From: JAWLBY01 sp041687455 | Lineage (GTDB): Bacteria; Pseudomonadota; Gammaproteobacteria; Xanthomonadales; Xanthomonadaceae | Assembly (NCBI GenBank): GCA_041687455.1 | Contig: JAWLBY010000027.1 | Span: forward strand, 1 to 48,390 | Direction of reading: 5' to 3' | Length of the DNA stretch: 48,390 nt | In this document: positions 17,675 to 27,097 of the stretch, piece by piece | Layout of the letters: every line of letters starts with the position of its first letter | How positions within the stretch are numbered: position 1 is the stretch's first letter | Translations under genes and position numbers: made by a program | The notes under the pieces: model-generated | The model's input: only the letters and a program-made list of their open reading frames with translations | The model's database searches: none | What the model was told of the DNA's origin: nothing

Positions 17675-18919
17675 ATGAGCACGACAACCGAGATCATTCC
17701 GTTCTGGCAACGCCTGCGTGCGATCGCCGGTTATCCGTTTCGCGGTGCGGCGGCCTACAGCGTCGGCGTGCTGACGGTCTTCATCTTCGTCGGCGGCATG
17801 ATCCCGGGGGGCGGCCGGCTGCTGGTCCTGCTCGGCTGGGTCGCGGCCTTCAAGTACGCGTTCGAAGCGCTTCGCAACACCGCCGATGGTCGGCTCGATC
17901 CGCCCGAAGTGGTGTTCGGATTCGACAACTCGGTGGTCTGGCGCTATCTGGCGCTGCAGATACTCGCGGTCGTGGTGCCGGTCGTGGTCGGACTGATGTT
18001 GGGCGGCTGGGTCGGCGTGCTTCTATACCTGCTGCTCGCGCTGGCGCAACCGGCCGCGATCATGACGCTGGCGATGACGCAGAGCCTGCGCGCGGCGCTG
18101 AACCCCGGCTACTGGCTCGAGCTGGTCGGCCGGATCGGCTGGCCGTACCTGGCGCTGATCGGGTTGATGATCGTGATGCAACTCAGCGCGGCCAACGCCG
18201 ACGGTCTGCTGACGATGGTGCTGCCGTGGCTGCTGGCCGAGCCGGCGGCGCTGCTGTTTTCGTTGTGGGCGCTTTTCGCGACCTTCCACCTGATGGGGTA
18301 TCTGCTGTGGCAGTACCACGAGGTGCTCGGGCTGGAGCCGAAATCGATCAGCGATGCCGCAGCGATGCCGTTCAATCGCGATCGCGAGCTGCTCGACTCG
18401 GCCGGCGAGCAGATCCGGCAGGGCGAGCCGCAGAACGCAGTGGCGCTGATCCGTGCCGAGCTGAAGTCGCGTGCGGTGTCGATCGAGGTTCACGACCTGT
18501 ATCGGCGGCTGCTGCGGCAGGCCGGCGACTCTGCCGCGCTGGCCGAGCACGGGCCGCTGTTCCTGCATCTGCTGCTGATCGAGAAGCAGGAGCGGCGCGC
18601 GCTCGCGCTGGCCCGCGAGTGTCTCGACGACGATGCCGGCTTCTGCGCGCTGCAGCCCGAGGACAGCGCGCATCTGGCCCAGCGCGCGACGATGGCCGGC
18701 CAGAGCAAGCTCGCCGTCGACCTGCTGCTGGCGGCGATCGGCCGCCACCCGCGGCACGCGCAGATGCCGGAGTGGACCTTGCGCGCGGTCGACATGCTGC
18801 TGCGTCAGCCCGGCACCGAGGCGCGGGCGCGGCAGTTGCTCGAACAGGCCCGCGAGCGCTGCGACGACGAAGCGCTGGCGTCGCGGCTCGACGCCCAGCT
18901 CGCGGCGTTGCCGGCCTGA
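17675..18919 (+). CDS. multi-pass membrane protein with soluble helical tail, function unknown
   Basis: This 414-aa protein has about five membrane helices in residues 20-235 (AYSVGVLTVFIFVGGMI, LALQILAVVVPVVVGLML, GVLLYLLLALAQPAAIM, LALIGLMIVMQLSAA, LLFSLWALFATFHLMGYLL). It continues as a soluble alpha-helical tail (about 245-414) with TPR-like helix pairs (IRQGEPQNAVALIRAELKSR; RQLLEQARERCDDEALASRL). I do not recognise a named function. ATG 17675 is chosen because 33 upstream residues in frame look non-coding. It is convergent with the rhomboid gene, 16 bp from its end, and that protein also has a helical tail; a shared membrane-protein quality-control role would be speculation. Confidence 0.8.
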   Translation: MSTTTEIIPFWQRLRAIAGYPFRGAAAYSVGVLTVFIFVGGMIPGGGRLLVLLGWVAAFKYAFEALRNTADGRLDPPEVVFGFDNSVVWRYLALQILAVVVPVVVGLMLGGWVGVLLYLLLALAQPAAIMTLAMTQSLRAALNPGYWLELVGRIGWPYLALIGLMIVMQLSAANADGLLTMVLPWLLAEPAALLFSLWALFATFHLMGYLLWQYHEVLGLEPKSISDAAAMPFNRDRELLDSAGEQIRQGEPQNAVALIRAELKSRAVSIEVHDLYRRLLRQAGDSAALAEHGPLFLHLLLIEKQERRALALARECLDDDAGFCALQPEDSAHLAQRATMAGQSKLAVDLLLAAIGRHPRHAQMPEWTLRAVDMLLRQPGTEARARQLLEQARERCDDEALASRLDAQLAALPA

Positions 18920-18935
18920 CCGAACCGACGCGCGG

Positions 18936-20420
18936 TCACGACCGCGCCGCTTCGCCTTCCTCGCGCAGCAGGAAGCGCGCCTTGTCGGCTTCGGTGCTGT
19001 CCGGGTAGCGTTCGACGAGCTGCTGCAGCGCGTCACGCATCGCCGCCATGTGACCGCCATCGCGGCTGCGGAACGCCAGTCGCAGCCAGTGCTGCGGCCA
19101 TGTCGCGCCGCGATCGGCATCGCCGGTGCCCGGTTGCGACAGCATGAAGGCCGCTTCGCTGGCGCCGATCGCGGCCAGCCGCAGGGCTGTCTCGCAGCGC
19201 GCCGCAGCCGCCACGGCGTGCCACTGGCTCGGCTCGAGTTCGCCGAGCAGCGTCGCCAGTTCGTGCAGTTCGGCCGCTGCCAGGCCGCGATGTTCGATCA
19301 GCCGCCGCAACTGCGCGACGACCTGCGCACGATCCCCGCGGTAGCGCGCGCAACGCAGCCGGGCCAGCACGATGTCGGCGCGCTCTGCTGCCTCGGCGGC
19401 CAGCGATGCCAGCAACCGCTCGCAGGCGTCGAGTTCCATTCGGCCGAGATGCTGCAGGGCCTGCTGCAGCCGGCCGTCGATGCCGGCTGCAGCGTTATCG
19501 TCGGCATCGAGCCATTGCGCGTCGTGCCAGCCTGCGCGGGTCACGACGAACGCCAGCGCGGCCCCAGCAACGATGCCGCCGGCATGCGCCGAATAGGCGA
19601 CCCGGCTGCCGCCGGAGAGCACCATCTGCAGCAGTTCCCAGCCGAGCCACAGCGGCAGCAGCAGCAGTGCCGGCGCGCGCACGTAATCGAACACGACGAA
19701 GAACCAGTAGAAGAACCGCACGCGGCGGCGCCCCCACAGCACGCAGAATGCCCCCATCAGGCTGGCGATCGCGCCCGATGCGCCGATCACGCTGCCGGGC
19801 CCGCCGCCGTGCAGTGCCAGCCAGGCCAGTCCGGCCGCCATGCCGCCGAGCAGGTACAGCGTGCCGAACAGTGCAGCGCCGAGCGGCCGCTCGACCAGCA
19901 GGCCGAGCGCGATCAGGAACAGCATGTTGCCGAGCAGATGATCGACGCCGCCGTGCAGGAACATCGATGCGATCAGTGGACCGATCTCGGGGCGCTGCGC
20001 ATCGAACGCCCAGCGCTCGGTGAACACCCGCGCACGCAGTTCGTCGTAACGCGTTGCCGATGATTTCCAGGCGGCGTGCGCGGCCGCGTCGTCGAACAGC
20101 TCGCCGTCGGCGAGCCGGGCACGGAAACCGCGATCTTGCAGGCGGATTGCTGCGGCGAGGTCGGCACGCAGTTCGCTCGGGAACCGTTCGAGTTGTTCGC
20201 GCAGGTCGGCGCCCGACGGCTCGGCCAGATAGCGCTCGAACGGCGGCGCTTCGAGCGTGGCCAGCCCGCTGTCGTCGTAATACTGTGTCGCCCGCGCCAG
20301 CGCGCTGCGATCGCCCGACTGCAGGAACGCGAACACGAACAGGTTGACCAGCACCAGCGCCGCGGTCAGCAGCGGAAAGGTCTGGCGGTTCAGCGGGCGG
20401 TGCAGCGGCAGGATCAGCAC
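18936..20420 (-). CDS. rhomboid family intramembrane serine protease
   Basis: This 494-aa protein has a first membrane helix at about 16-34, an unusually long soluble insert (about 36-145), then the rhomboid core: HLLGN (161-165), GASGA with catalytic Ser216, and SAHAGGIVAG with catalytic His279. Rhomboids cleave membrane proteins within or near the bilayer. After the core the chain continues about 200 residues as helical repeats (LQQALQHLGRMELDACERLL; DALQQLVERYPDSTEADKAR), resembling TPR. Both catalytic residues are present, so activity is expected. The extra N-terminal loop and TPR-like tail may select substrates. Confidence 0.92.
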   Translation of the reverse strand: MLILPLHRPLNRQTFPLLTAALVLVNLFVFAFLQSGDRSALARATQYYDDSGLATLEAPPFERYLAEPSGADLREQLERFPSELRADLAAAIRLQDRGFRARLADGELFDDAAAHAAWKSSATRYDELRARVFTERWAFDAQRPEIGPLIASMFLHGGVDHLLGNMLFLIALGLLVERPLGAALFGTLYLLGGMAAGLAWLALHGGGPGSVIGASGAIASLMGAFCVLWGRRRVRFFYWFFVVFDYVRAPALLLLPLWLGWELLQMVLSGGSRVAYSAHAGGIVAGAALAFVVTRAGWHDAQWLDADDNAAAGIDGRLQQALQHLGRMELDACERLLASLAAEAAERADIVLARLRCARYRGDRAQVVAQLRRLIEHRGLAAAELHELATLLGELEPSQWHAVAAAARCETALRLAAIGASEAAFMLSQPGTGDADRGATWPQHWLRLAFRSRDGGHMAAMRDALQQLVERYPDSTEADKARFLLREEGEAARS

Positions 20421-20491
20421 GGTGGCGGCTCCGGCGAAGGTGCTCCGATCTTAGCGAGCGCGGCCACGCTGGTCGCGCTGTCGACGATCGC

Positions 20492-23400
20492 TCAGGCGTT
20501 CTCGGCCAGCAGCGCGACCAGCTCGTCGACGTCGAGCCGCCCCGGCTGCGCGCGGTCCTCCAGCACCGCGTCGACCAGTTCGCGCTTGTCACCGTGCATC
20601 GCCAGGATCTGTTCCTCGATGCTGCCGGCGACGACCAGCTTGTAGACCGTGACCGGCCGGGTCTGGCCGATCCGGTGCGCGCGGTCGGTCGCCTGCTGTT
20701 CGACCGCCGGGTTCCACCACGGATCGAGATGGATCACGTAGTCGGCCGCGGTCAGGTTCAGGCCGACGCCACCGGCCTTCAGGCTGAGCAGGAACACGTC
20801 GCCATCGCCGCGCTGGAATGCACGCACCGCAGCGTCGCGGGCGGCTGCCGGCGTGCTGCCGTCGAGGTACTGGTAGCCGATGCCGTCGGCGTCGAAGCGT
20901 TCGCGGACCAGCGCCAGATAGTCGGTGAACTGGCTGAACACCAGCGCCCGGTGGCGGTTGTCGCGCAGTTCCTGGACCAGCTCGACCAGTTGGTTCAGCT
21001 TGCTGCTGGTCAGTTCGAGTTCCGGTGCGACGAGCTGCGGATGGCAGGCCGCACGGCGCAGCCGGGTCAGTTCGGCCAGCACGTGGAAGCGCTTGGTCTC
21101 GCTCGGCGTCGCGTCGGCCGCCAGCCGGTCCAGCGCCTGCCGGCGCAGCGCGGCGAGCAGCCGGGCCTCGCCAGGGCCGGGCTCGATCCGCAGCACGATC
21201 TCGGTTCGCGGTGGCAGTTCGTCGAGCACCTGCGATTTCAGCCGGCGCAGCAGGAACGGCCCGATCAGGCGCCGCAGCAGGTCGCGTTCCGGCGCCCGCG
21301 GCTCGCGCTCGATCGGGCTGACGAAGCGCTGCTGGAAACGCTCGCGACTGCCGAGCAGGCCCGGGTTCAACACCCGCATCAGGCTCCACAGCTCGCCGAG
21401 GTGGTTCTCGATCGGGGTGCCGGTCATCGCCAGCCGGAAATCGGCCTGCACCCGCCGCGCGGCCTGCGCGCGCTGGGTGCTGGGGTTCTTGATCGCCTGC
21501 GCTTCGTCGAGCACCAGCGTCGCGAAACGGCGCTCGGCGAACGCATCGGCATTGGCGGCCAGCAGGCCGTAACTGACCAGCAGCAGGCTGCCGGCAGCGA
21601 GCGATTCGAGTTGCGCCTCGCGGTCGCCGTCGCCGTAGACCTGCACTTCGAGGGCCGGCGCGAAGCGGATCGCCTCGCCGCGCCAGTTGCCGATCACCGA
21701 GGTCGGCGCGACCACCAGTGCCGGACCTTCGCCGGCACGCGCGGCCAGCATTGCCAGCGCCTGCACGGTCTTGCCGAGGCCCATGTCGTCGGCCAGCAAT
21801 GCGCCGGCGCCCCAGCCGGCCAGCCGCATCAGCCAGCGATAACCGTCGCGCTGGTAGTCACGCAGATCGGCGGCGAAATCGGCCGGCAGCGGCGCGTCGC
21901 GATCGGCGGCCGTGGCGATCCGCCGCAACTGCTGGCGGAAGCCGCGATCGAGCTCGGCCTCGGCGACCTGGTCGAGCAACGGCTCGAGCAGCACGGTCGC
22001 CTGCGGCGCCAGCTTCAGGCCCTTGCGATCGGATTCGCCGAGCGCGCGCAGCAGGCGCAACTGGCGGGCCAGATCCTGGCTCAGCGCGACCACCCGGTCG
22101 TCGGCCAGTCGGACGAAGCGGCTCTGCGACGACGGCAGGTGCTCGAGCAGCGTCGACAGTTGCACGACGCTGCCGTCGTCCAGTGCGAGGCCGCCATCGG
22201 CAGTGAACCATTCGCGCTGCGTGCTCAGCCGCAGCGTCAGTTGCTGCAGCCCGCTGGTTCGGCTGACCCGTCGCGGCCGGCTGGCCGGCCAGGCCAGCTC
22301 GACCGCATCGCCGAGTTCGGTAAGCATCTGCAGCAGTTCCAGCGCGGAATCCGGCTCGCCGAGTTCGATCGGCTCGCCGTGTTCGCCGCCGGCCAGCAGC
22401 GGACAGGCATCCAGAACCTGCTGCAGCGCGGCGTGCTCGCGATCGAACACCCGTTCGCCGCGCACCGGCAGGCCGTCGCGCATGCCGAGCAACTCGCGGC
22501 TGCCCTGGCCGGGCACCAGGTAGACCCCGGCCGTGCCGAGCGGGCGGACCCGCAGCGAGAACTTCAGGCCGTCGCCGAGCGGCTCGATCAGTACGTGGAT
22601 CCGGGTGTCGAGTTCGGTCACGGTCGAGGTGGCACCGAGATCGGTCGACAGCTCGACCCGGCCGGCCAGTTGCGGCGCGACCTTGAGCAGCGCCGGCAAT
22701 GCGTCGGCCGGCAGTTCGGCCTGCGTGCGCAGCAGGTTGTGCAGCCGCCGGACCTGCTCGTCGAAATCGATCAGCGTCAGGCGGCCGGCGTCGAACCGCA
22801 GCAGCCGCCGATGGTGCGCCGGCGCCGGCGGGTCCAGCGCGAGCCGCAGCCGGCCATCCGGCAGCCGTTCGACCTGCAGCGTCGGCAGTCGCCGGGCCAC
22901 CTGCAACTGCATTGGCGTCGGCCCGGCGTCGAGCCAGACGTTCGGATGGCCCTCGAGCGCTGCCAGCAGCGGCGAGTCGGGCGGGAAATGGCGACCGTAG
23001 CTGCTGCGCGCGGCACTCTGCCAGGCGGACAGCAGCCGGCGATCGTGTTCGGCATCGTCCGGCAGGCGCTCGAACACCGCGGAGGCGTCGCCGTACAGCG
23101 CACGGCCTGCGGTCCAGCCGCCCTTGGCGGCCGTGCGCTGCTCGAACAGCTCGATCCGCACGCCTTCGCTGTCGGGACGGCCGAGCACGACCTTGAGCCG
23201 TGAGCCGGCCGGCGCCGACGTGCTGGTGTCGCTTTCGGCCAACTGTTCCAGGCTGCTCAACAGTTGCTGCCAGGCCGGCGTCGGGCGCCGCCAACGGGCC
23301 GGTCCGATGGCCGGTTCGGTACCGGAGAGCCGGTGGGCGATGTCGCCGTGCATCCGGGTCCAGCCGGCCGACTGCATCGCTTCGGCTACCTTCTGCAGCG

Positions 23401-24634
23401 ACGCCGCAGCCGGCCCCTCGGCCGGCAGGTCGGCCCATTGCAGCAACAGTGCCTGGGTCCACAGCGACAGCGCATCGTGGCGGTGCAGCGGCGCGCCGTT
23501 CCAGCGGCGGCCCTCGTGTTCGGCCGCGCGCCAGTCGGCCAGCACCGTGAGGGCGGCGCTGGTCATCTCGCCCGGATATTTTTCGGCCTGCCGCAGCATC
23601 TGCTTGAGCCGCGGCGCATCGCGGTCGCGTGCGGCGAGCGCCAGCGCGTAGAGCAGGCCGGGAATGCCGACCGGCAGCGGCCGACGCTTGCCGCGTTCGC
23701 GCGGCAGCCGCTCCAGCTCGGCATCGATCGCGGCGACGACCCGTGCCGGGTCGTCGCTCGTGAAGGCGATCCGGCTCGCCTGCGCCACGGCGGATGCGCC
23801 ATCCTCGTCGCCGAGTGGGGCATCGCGCAGCAAGGCGTGATCGGCGAGCAGTGAGCGCAGCGGAGGAACGGCGTCGACGCAGCCGGCGGCGAGCTGGAGC
23901 CAGTGCCCGGTGGCGGGTTGCGGATAGCAGGCCAGCGAGTTCAGCACCGTCAGCAGCGCGATGCCGCGCAGCGCCGGATCGAGCCAGCCGGGATCGGCGC
24001 CACCGACCAGCAGGTCGGTCGCGCTGTGCTGCAGTTCGCCCGGATCGATCGAAAGCTGCGGTCCGAAGCTGCGTTCCAGCGTGACCTCGTCGGCGCCGGC
24101 CACCATGGCGACCCGCAACAACGCGACGCTGGCTTCGGTCCAGCGGTAGCCGCCGACACGCAGCAGTGCCCGCGCCACGGCCGGTGCCTGCCGCAGCCAG
24201 GCGGCGGCGCGACTGCCGTGCAGTGCACGCAGCGCGTCGAGACGGTGGGGCGACCCGTTCCACTGCAGGATGCCGCCGCGCACCAGTTCGACGCCATCGG
24301 GCAGATGGGTCAGCGCATCGCGCAGATGGCGCGGCTCGATCCGCCGGGCACGACGGTCGGGGTCGGTCGCGTTCAGGCACTCGGCCAGCGCCGACAGCGC
24401 GACATCGTCGTTGAACACCGATGCCAGCTCGATCGCTTCCCGTCCGAGCGCGGGCAGCGCCTGCAGCCAGTCGGGGATCGGTGCCGGCTCCGGCGGCGCG
24501 GGCAGGAATGGGGTCGGGGACTGGGGCACGGTGCGACGGGGTGGCGTTCGGGGGCTGAGACAGTAGTCGCTGACGCGGTCTGCGCCAAGCGCTTGCCGCT
24601 CAGGCCGGCGCCCGCCGGAACAATCGAACCGCAT
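20492..24634 (-). CDS. SNF2-family DEAD/DEAH-box helicase
   Basis: This 1380-aa protein has an uncharacterised N-terminal half (1-900) and a full Swi2/Snf2 motor at the C-terminus: ADDMGLGKT (Walker A, about residue 945), VAPTSVIGNW, LVLDEAQAIKNP (DEAQ box), MTGTPIENHLGELW, then the second RecA lobe with LVFSQFTDYLALV, LLSLKAGGVGLNLT and ATDRAHRIGQTRPV. It should translocate on double-stranded DNA and remodel bound proteins; bacterial members include RapA-like and repair-linked types, but the target here is unknown. Its start overlaps the end of tatD by 35 bp on the same strand. A GTG at 24529 would avoid the overlap and is an equally possible start. No SWIM zinc finger is visible. Confidence 0.9.
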   Translation of the reverse strand: MRFDCSGGRRPERQALGADRVSDYCLSPRTPPRRTVPQSPTPFLPAPPEPAPIPDWLQALPALGREAIELASVFNDDVALSALAECLNATDPDRRARRIEPRHLRDALTHLPDGVELVRGGILQWNGSPHRLDALRALHGSRAAAWLRQAPAVARALLRVGGYRWTEASVALLRVAMVAGADEVTLERSFGPQLSIDPGELQHSATDLLVGGADPGWLDPALRGIALLTVLNSLACYPQPATGHWLQLAAGCVDAVPPLRSLLADHALLRDAPLGDEDGASAVAQASRIAFTSDDPARVVAAIDAELERLPRERGKRRPLPVGIPGLLYALALAARDRDAPRLKQMLRQAEKYPGEMTSAALTVLADWRAAEHEGRRWNGAPLHRHDALSLWTQALLLQWADLPAEGPAAASLQKVAEAMQSAGWTRMHGDIAHRLSGTEPAIGPARWRRPTPAWQQLLSSLEQLAESDTSTSAPAGSRLKVVLGRPDSEGVRIELFEQRTAAKGGWTAGRALYGDASAVFERLPDDAEHDRRLLSAWQSAARSSYGRHFPPDSPLLAALEGHPNVWLDAGPTPMQLQVARRLPTLQVERLPDGRLRLALDPPAPAHHRRLLRFDAGRLTLIDFDEQVRRLHNLLRTQAELPADALPALLKVAPQLAGRVELSTDLGATSTVTELDTRIHVLIEPLGDGLKFSLRVRPLGTAGVYLVPGQGSRELLGMRDGLPVRGERVFDREHAALQQVLDACPLLAGGEHGEPIELGEPDSALELLQMLTELGDAVELAWPASRPRRVSRTSGLQQLTLRLSTQREWFTADGGLALDDGSVVQLSTLLEHLPSSQSRFVRLADDRVVALSQDLARQLRLLRALGESDRKGLKLAPQATVLLEPLLDQVAEAELDRGFRQQLRRIATAADRDAPLPADFAADLRDYQRDGYRWLMRLAGWGAGALLADDMGLGKTVQALAMLAARAGEGPALVVAPTSVIGNWRGEAIRFAPALEVQVYGDGDREAQLESLAAGSLLLVSYGLLAANADAFAERRFATLVLDEAQAIKNPSTQRAQAARRVQADFRLAMTGTPIENHLGELWSLMRVLNPGLLGSRERFQQRFVSPIEREPRAPERDLLRRLIGPFLLRRLKSQVLDELPPRTEIVLRIEPGPGEARLLAALRRQALDRLAADATPSETKRFHVLAELTRLRRAACHPQLVAPELELTSSKLNQLVELVQELRDNRHRALVFSQFTDYLALVRERFDADGIGYQYLDGSTPAAARDAAVRAFQRGDGDVFLLSLKAGGVGLNLTAADYVIHLDPWWNPAVEQQATDRAHRIGQTRPVTVYKLVVAGSIEEQILAMHGDKRELVDAVLEDRAQPGRLDVDELVALLAENA

Positions 24635-25385
24635 TGGCGCTGGTCGCCGCGGCTATCTCGTCGCCGCTGCAACCGCGCAATGCCGCGACGGCGTCGCGCA
24701 CCTCGGCGATCATCGCCGGCTCGTTGCGTTCGCCCTGATGTCCGGCGCAGGGCTGGTCGGGTGCGTCGGTTTCGAGCAGCAGGTACTCGATCGGCATCGT
24801 CGCGACCAGCCGGCGAATCCGTTTCGCCCGCGGGTAGGTGACCGGGCCGCCGATGCCGATGTGGAAACCGAGTTCGAACAACTGGCGCGCCTGCTCCTCG
24901 CTGCCGGAGAAACTGTGCACCACGCCGCGCAGGTCGCCGATCCGGCGCAGCGCCAGCGTGACCTCCTCGACCGCGCGGCGGGCGTGCAGGATCACTGGCA
25001 GATCGAAGCGCCGGGCCAGCCGCAACTGCGCCTCGAAGTAGTGCTGCTGGCGTTGGCGATCGAGGCCGTCGACGAAATGGTCGAGGCCGCACTCGCCGAC
25101 CGCGACGACGCCGGGCCGCTGCAGCCAGTCGACCAGGTGATCGAGCTGCTCCGGCCGGTGCCGGTCGACGAACAGCGGATGCAGTCCGTAGCTCGGCCAC
25201 AACCCGGTGCGCTCGTCGCACAGGCGCGCGATCCGCGGCCAGTTCGCCGCGTCGATGCCGGCGATCACATGGGCGACGACGCCGGCCGCCGCGGCACGCG
25301 CCAGCACCGCGTCGCGGTCGGCGTCGAACGCGTCGACATCGAGATGACTGTGGCTGTCGATCAGCGGCGCATCAGCCCCGGGCAT
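24600..25385 (-). CDS. TatD family metal-dependent hydrolase
   Basis: This 261-aa TIM-barrel hydrolase has the metal-binding signature DSHSHLDVDAFD near the N-terminus, then VAVGECGLDHF, VILHARRAVEEV, VHSFSGSEEQA and LLETDAPDQP. TatD proteins are 3'-5' DNases/exonucleases linked to DNA repair; close homologues (YcfH, YjjV) are poorly defined. The gene overlaps the upstream DUF6116 gene by 14 bp and the downstream SNF2 helicase by 35 bp, so all three probably form one transcript. The DNA-processing pairing with the helicase is suggestive. Confidence 0.93.
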   Translation of the reverse strand: MPGADAPLIDSHSHLDVDAFDADRDAVLARAAAAGVVAHVIAGIDAANWPRIARLCDERTGLWPSYGLHPLFVDRHRPEQLDHLVDWLQRPGVVAVGECGLDHFVDGLDRQRQQHYFEAQLRLARRFDLPVILHARRAVEEVTLALRRIGDLRGVVHSFSGSEEQARQLFELGFHIGIGGPVTYPRAKRIRRLVATMPIEYLLLETDAPDQPCAGHQGERNEPAMIAEVRDAVAALRGCSGDEIAAATSANAVRLFRRAPA

Positions 25386-25572
25386 TGCGGCGTCGGTCCT
25401 TCCAGCTCGCGAGCAGCAGCGTGCCGAGGCCGAGCAGCAGCTCGTCGGCGAACGGCAGCGGGTCCGGCACCAGTAGCGTCGCGACGAACAGCGCCGAGGT
25501 CAGCGCCAGCAGTTTCGGAAACCTGAGCCGGCGGGCCCAGGCGAGCAGCGGTGTCGCGAGCAGGTTCGGCAT
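25372..25572 (-). CDS. DUF6116 family small membrane protein
   Basis: This 66-aa protein starts MPNLLATPLLAWARRLRFPK and has one or two hydrophobic helices (LLALTSALFVATLLV; ADELLLGLGTLLLAS) before a basic end (WKDRRRNARG). It fits the DUF6116 family, known to me from Xanthomonadales, often beside tatD. I use ATG 25572 because the in-frame codon six positions upstream (25590) is TTG. It overlaps tatD by 14 bp. Function is unknown. Confidence 0.8.
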   Translation of the reverse strand: MPNLLATPLLAWARRLRFPKLLALTSALFVATLLVPDPLPFADELLLGLGTLLLASWKDRRRNARG

Positions 25573-25773
25573 GGCGACGATGGTACGCAAGGTCGATGCA
25601 ATCGGGGCCGACCGGGCAGGGCTGGGGACAGCGTTCGACGCCGTGCCGCCTCGCGCGGCGCGGCAGGTGATCGCCGCATCCGGACCTGCCGTTCGTGCCG
25701 CCCCCCGGCAGGAATGCGGGACCGATTCCGGCTAAAATGCGCGGCTTTTCCGCCCAGACCCTTTGGTAACGCC

Positions 25774-26943
25774 ATGGCCGCCGCGCTGAATCCCTACGAC
25801 CTGTACGACATCCGCTCCATGCTCAGCGACGAGGAGCGGGCGGTACAGGATTCCGTTGCCCGTTTCACCGACGAGCGCGTGCTGCCGATCATCGGTGATG
25901 CGTTCGACCAGGGCCGGTTCCCGAAGGAGCTGATCGAGGAGATCGCCGGCATGGGTCTGCTCGGCTCGTCGCTGCCGGAGGACTACGGCTGCGCCGGTCT
26001 CAATTCGGTCTCCTACGGCCTGATCTGCCAGGAACTCGAGCGCGGCGACTCCGGCATCCGCAGCTTCGTGTCGGTGCAGTCGTCGCTGTGCATGTATCCG
26101 ATCTACGCCTACGGCTCGGAAGAACAGCGCCGCGAGTGGCTGCCGCGGATGGCGAGCGGCGAGATCATCGGCTGCTTCGGCCTGACCGAGCCGCACGGCG
26201 GCTCCGACCCGGCCAACATGAAGACCCACGCCCGGCGCGACGGCGGCGACTGGGTCATCAACGGCGCCAAGATGTGGATCACCAACGGCAACATCGCGAA
26301 GCTCGCGATCGTCTGGGCGCAGACCGAGGACGGCATCCAGGGCTTCATCGTGCCGACCGACACGCCGGGGTTCGCCGCGCAGGAAGTCCACCACAAGATG
26401 AGCCTGCGCGCATCGGTGACGTCGGGCCTGTTCTTCGACAACGTCCGCGTGCCGGACGCCAACCGGCTGCCGAACGTGCGCGGCCTGAAGGGCCCGCTGG
26501 GCTGCCTGACCCAGGCCCGCTACGGCATCACCTGGGGCCCGATCGGCGCCGCGATCGCCTGCCTGCGCGAAGCAGTCGAGTACTCGAAGACGCGCGTGCT
26601 GTTCAATCGGCCGATCGCCGGCACCCAGGCGGTGCAGTTGAAGCTGGCCGACATGGCGCGGCGGATCACACTGGCGCAATTGCTGTCGCTGCAGCTCGGT
26701 CGGTTGAAGGACGCCGGTCACATGCAGCCGACGCAGGTTTCGCTCGCGAAGTGGAACAACGTCCGGATGGCGCTCGACATCGCCCGCGAGGCACGCGACA
26801 TCCTCGGCGGCGCCGGCATCACCACCGAGTACTGCCCGATCCGCCACGCGCTGAACCTCGAATCGGTCATCACCTACGAAGGCACCGAGACCGTGCACCA
26901 GTTGGTGGTCGGTCGCGAGCTGACCGGTATCAACGCGTTCTGA
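25774..26943 (+). CDS. gcdH: glutaryl-CoA dehydrogenase
   Basis: This 389-aa acyl-CoA dehydrogenase belongs to the glutaryl-CoA branch. It has the FAD-binding block CFGLTEPHGGSDPANM, KMWITNGNIA, and the catalytic-base motif VITYEGTETVHQLVVGRELTG, with Glu369 where human GCDH has Glu370. It oxidises and decarboxylates glutaryl-CoA to crotonyl-CoA in lysine and tryptophan degradation, passing electrons to ETF. ATG 25774 follows a 200-bp non-coding stretch and starts the family N-terminus directly; an upstream in-frame codon at 25714 would add 20 unrelated residues. The stop codon is part of an 18-bp tandem duplication. Confidence 0.9.
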   Translation: MAAALNPYDLYDIRSMLSDEERAVQDSVARFTDERVLPIIGDAFDQGRFPKELIEEIAGMGLLGSSLPEDYGCAGLNSVSYGLICQELERGDSGIRSFVSVQSSLCMYPIYAYGSEEQRREWLPRMASGEIIGCFGLTEPHGGSDPANMKTHARRDGGDWVINGAKMWITNGNIAKLAIVWAQTEDGIQGFIVPTDTPGFAAQEVHHKMSLRASVTSGLFFDNVRVPDANRLPNVRGLKGPLGCLTQARYGITWGPIGAAIACLREAVEYSKTRVLFNRPIAGTQAVQLKLADMARRITLAQLLSLQLGRLKDAGHMQPTQVSLAKWNNVRMALDIAREARDILGGAGITTEYCPIRHALNLESVITYEGTETVHQLVVGRELTGINAF

Positions 26944-26976
26944 TCTGCCCCTGCCGTCTGATCTGCCCCTGCCGTC
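26941..26976. repeat. two tandem copies of an 18-bp sequence at the gcdH stop
   Basis: The 18-mer tgatctgcccctgccgtc occurs twice without a gap (26941-26958, 26959-26976). The first copy contains the gcdH stop codon, and the second merges into the following inverted repeat. This looks like a slippage or insertion-linked duplication. Confidence 0.85.
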
Positions 26977-27069
26977 ATTCCGGCGAAAGCCGGAATCCAT
27001 TTTGACCCTGCTTCTCCGGAAGCGCCTGGGGCAACTGCGAAATGGATCCCGGCTTTCGCCGGGATGACG
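26973..27069. repeat. 97-bp MITE-like inverted repeat
   Basis: Left arm 26973-27002 and right arm 27040-27069 are 30-bp inverted copies with two mismatches. Each arm itself contains the small palindrome ccggcgaaagccgg or its variant. The 37 bp between are unrelated. The arm sequence (cattccggcgaaagccggaatcca) is of a kind widely dispersed in proteobacterial intergenic DNA. It may also act as a terminator for gcdH. Confidence 0.85.
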
Positions 27070-27097
27070 AGCAGCTGGCGGGCCCCGAGGAGACACC

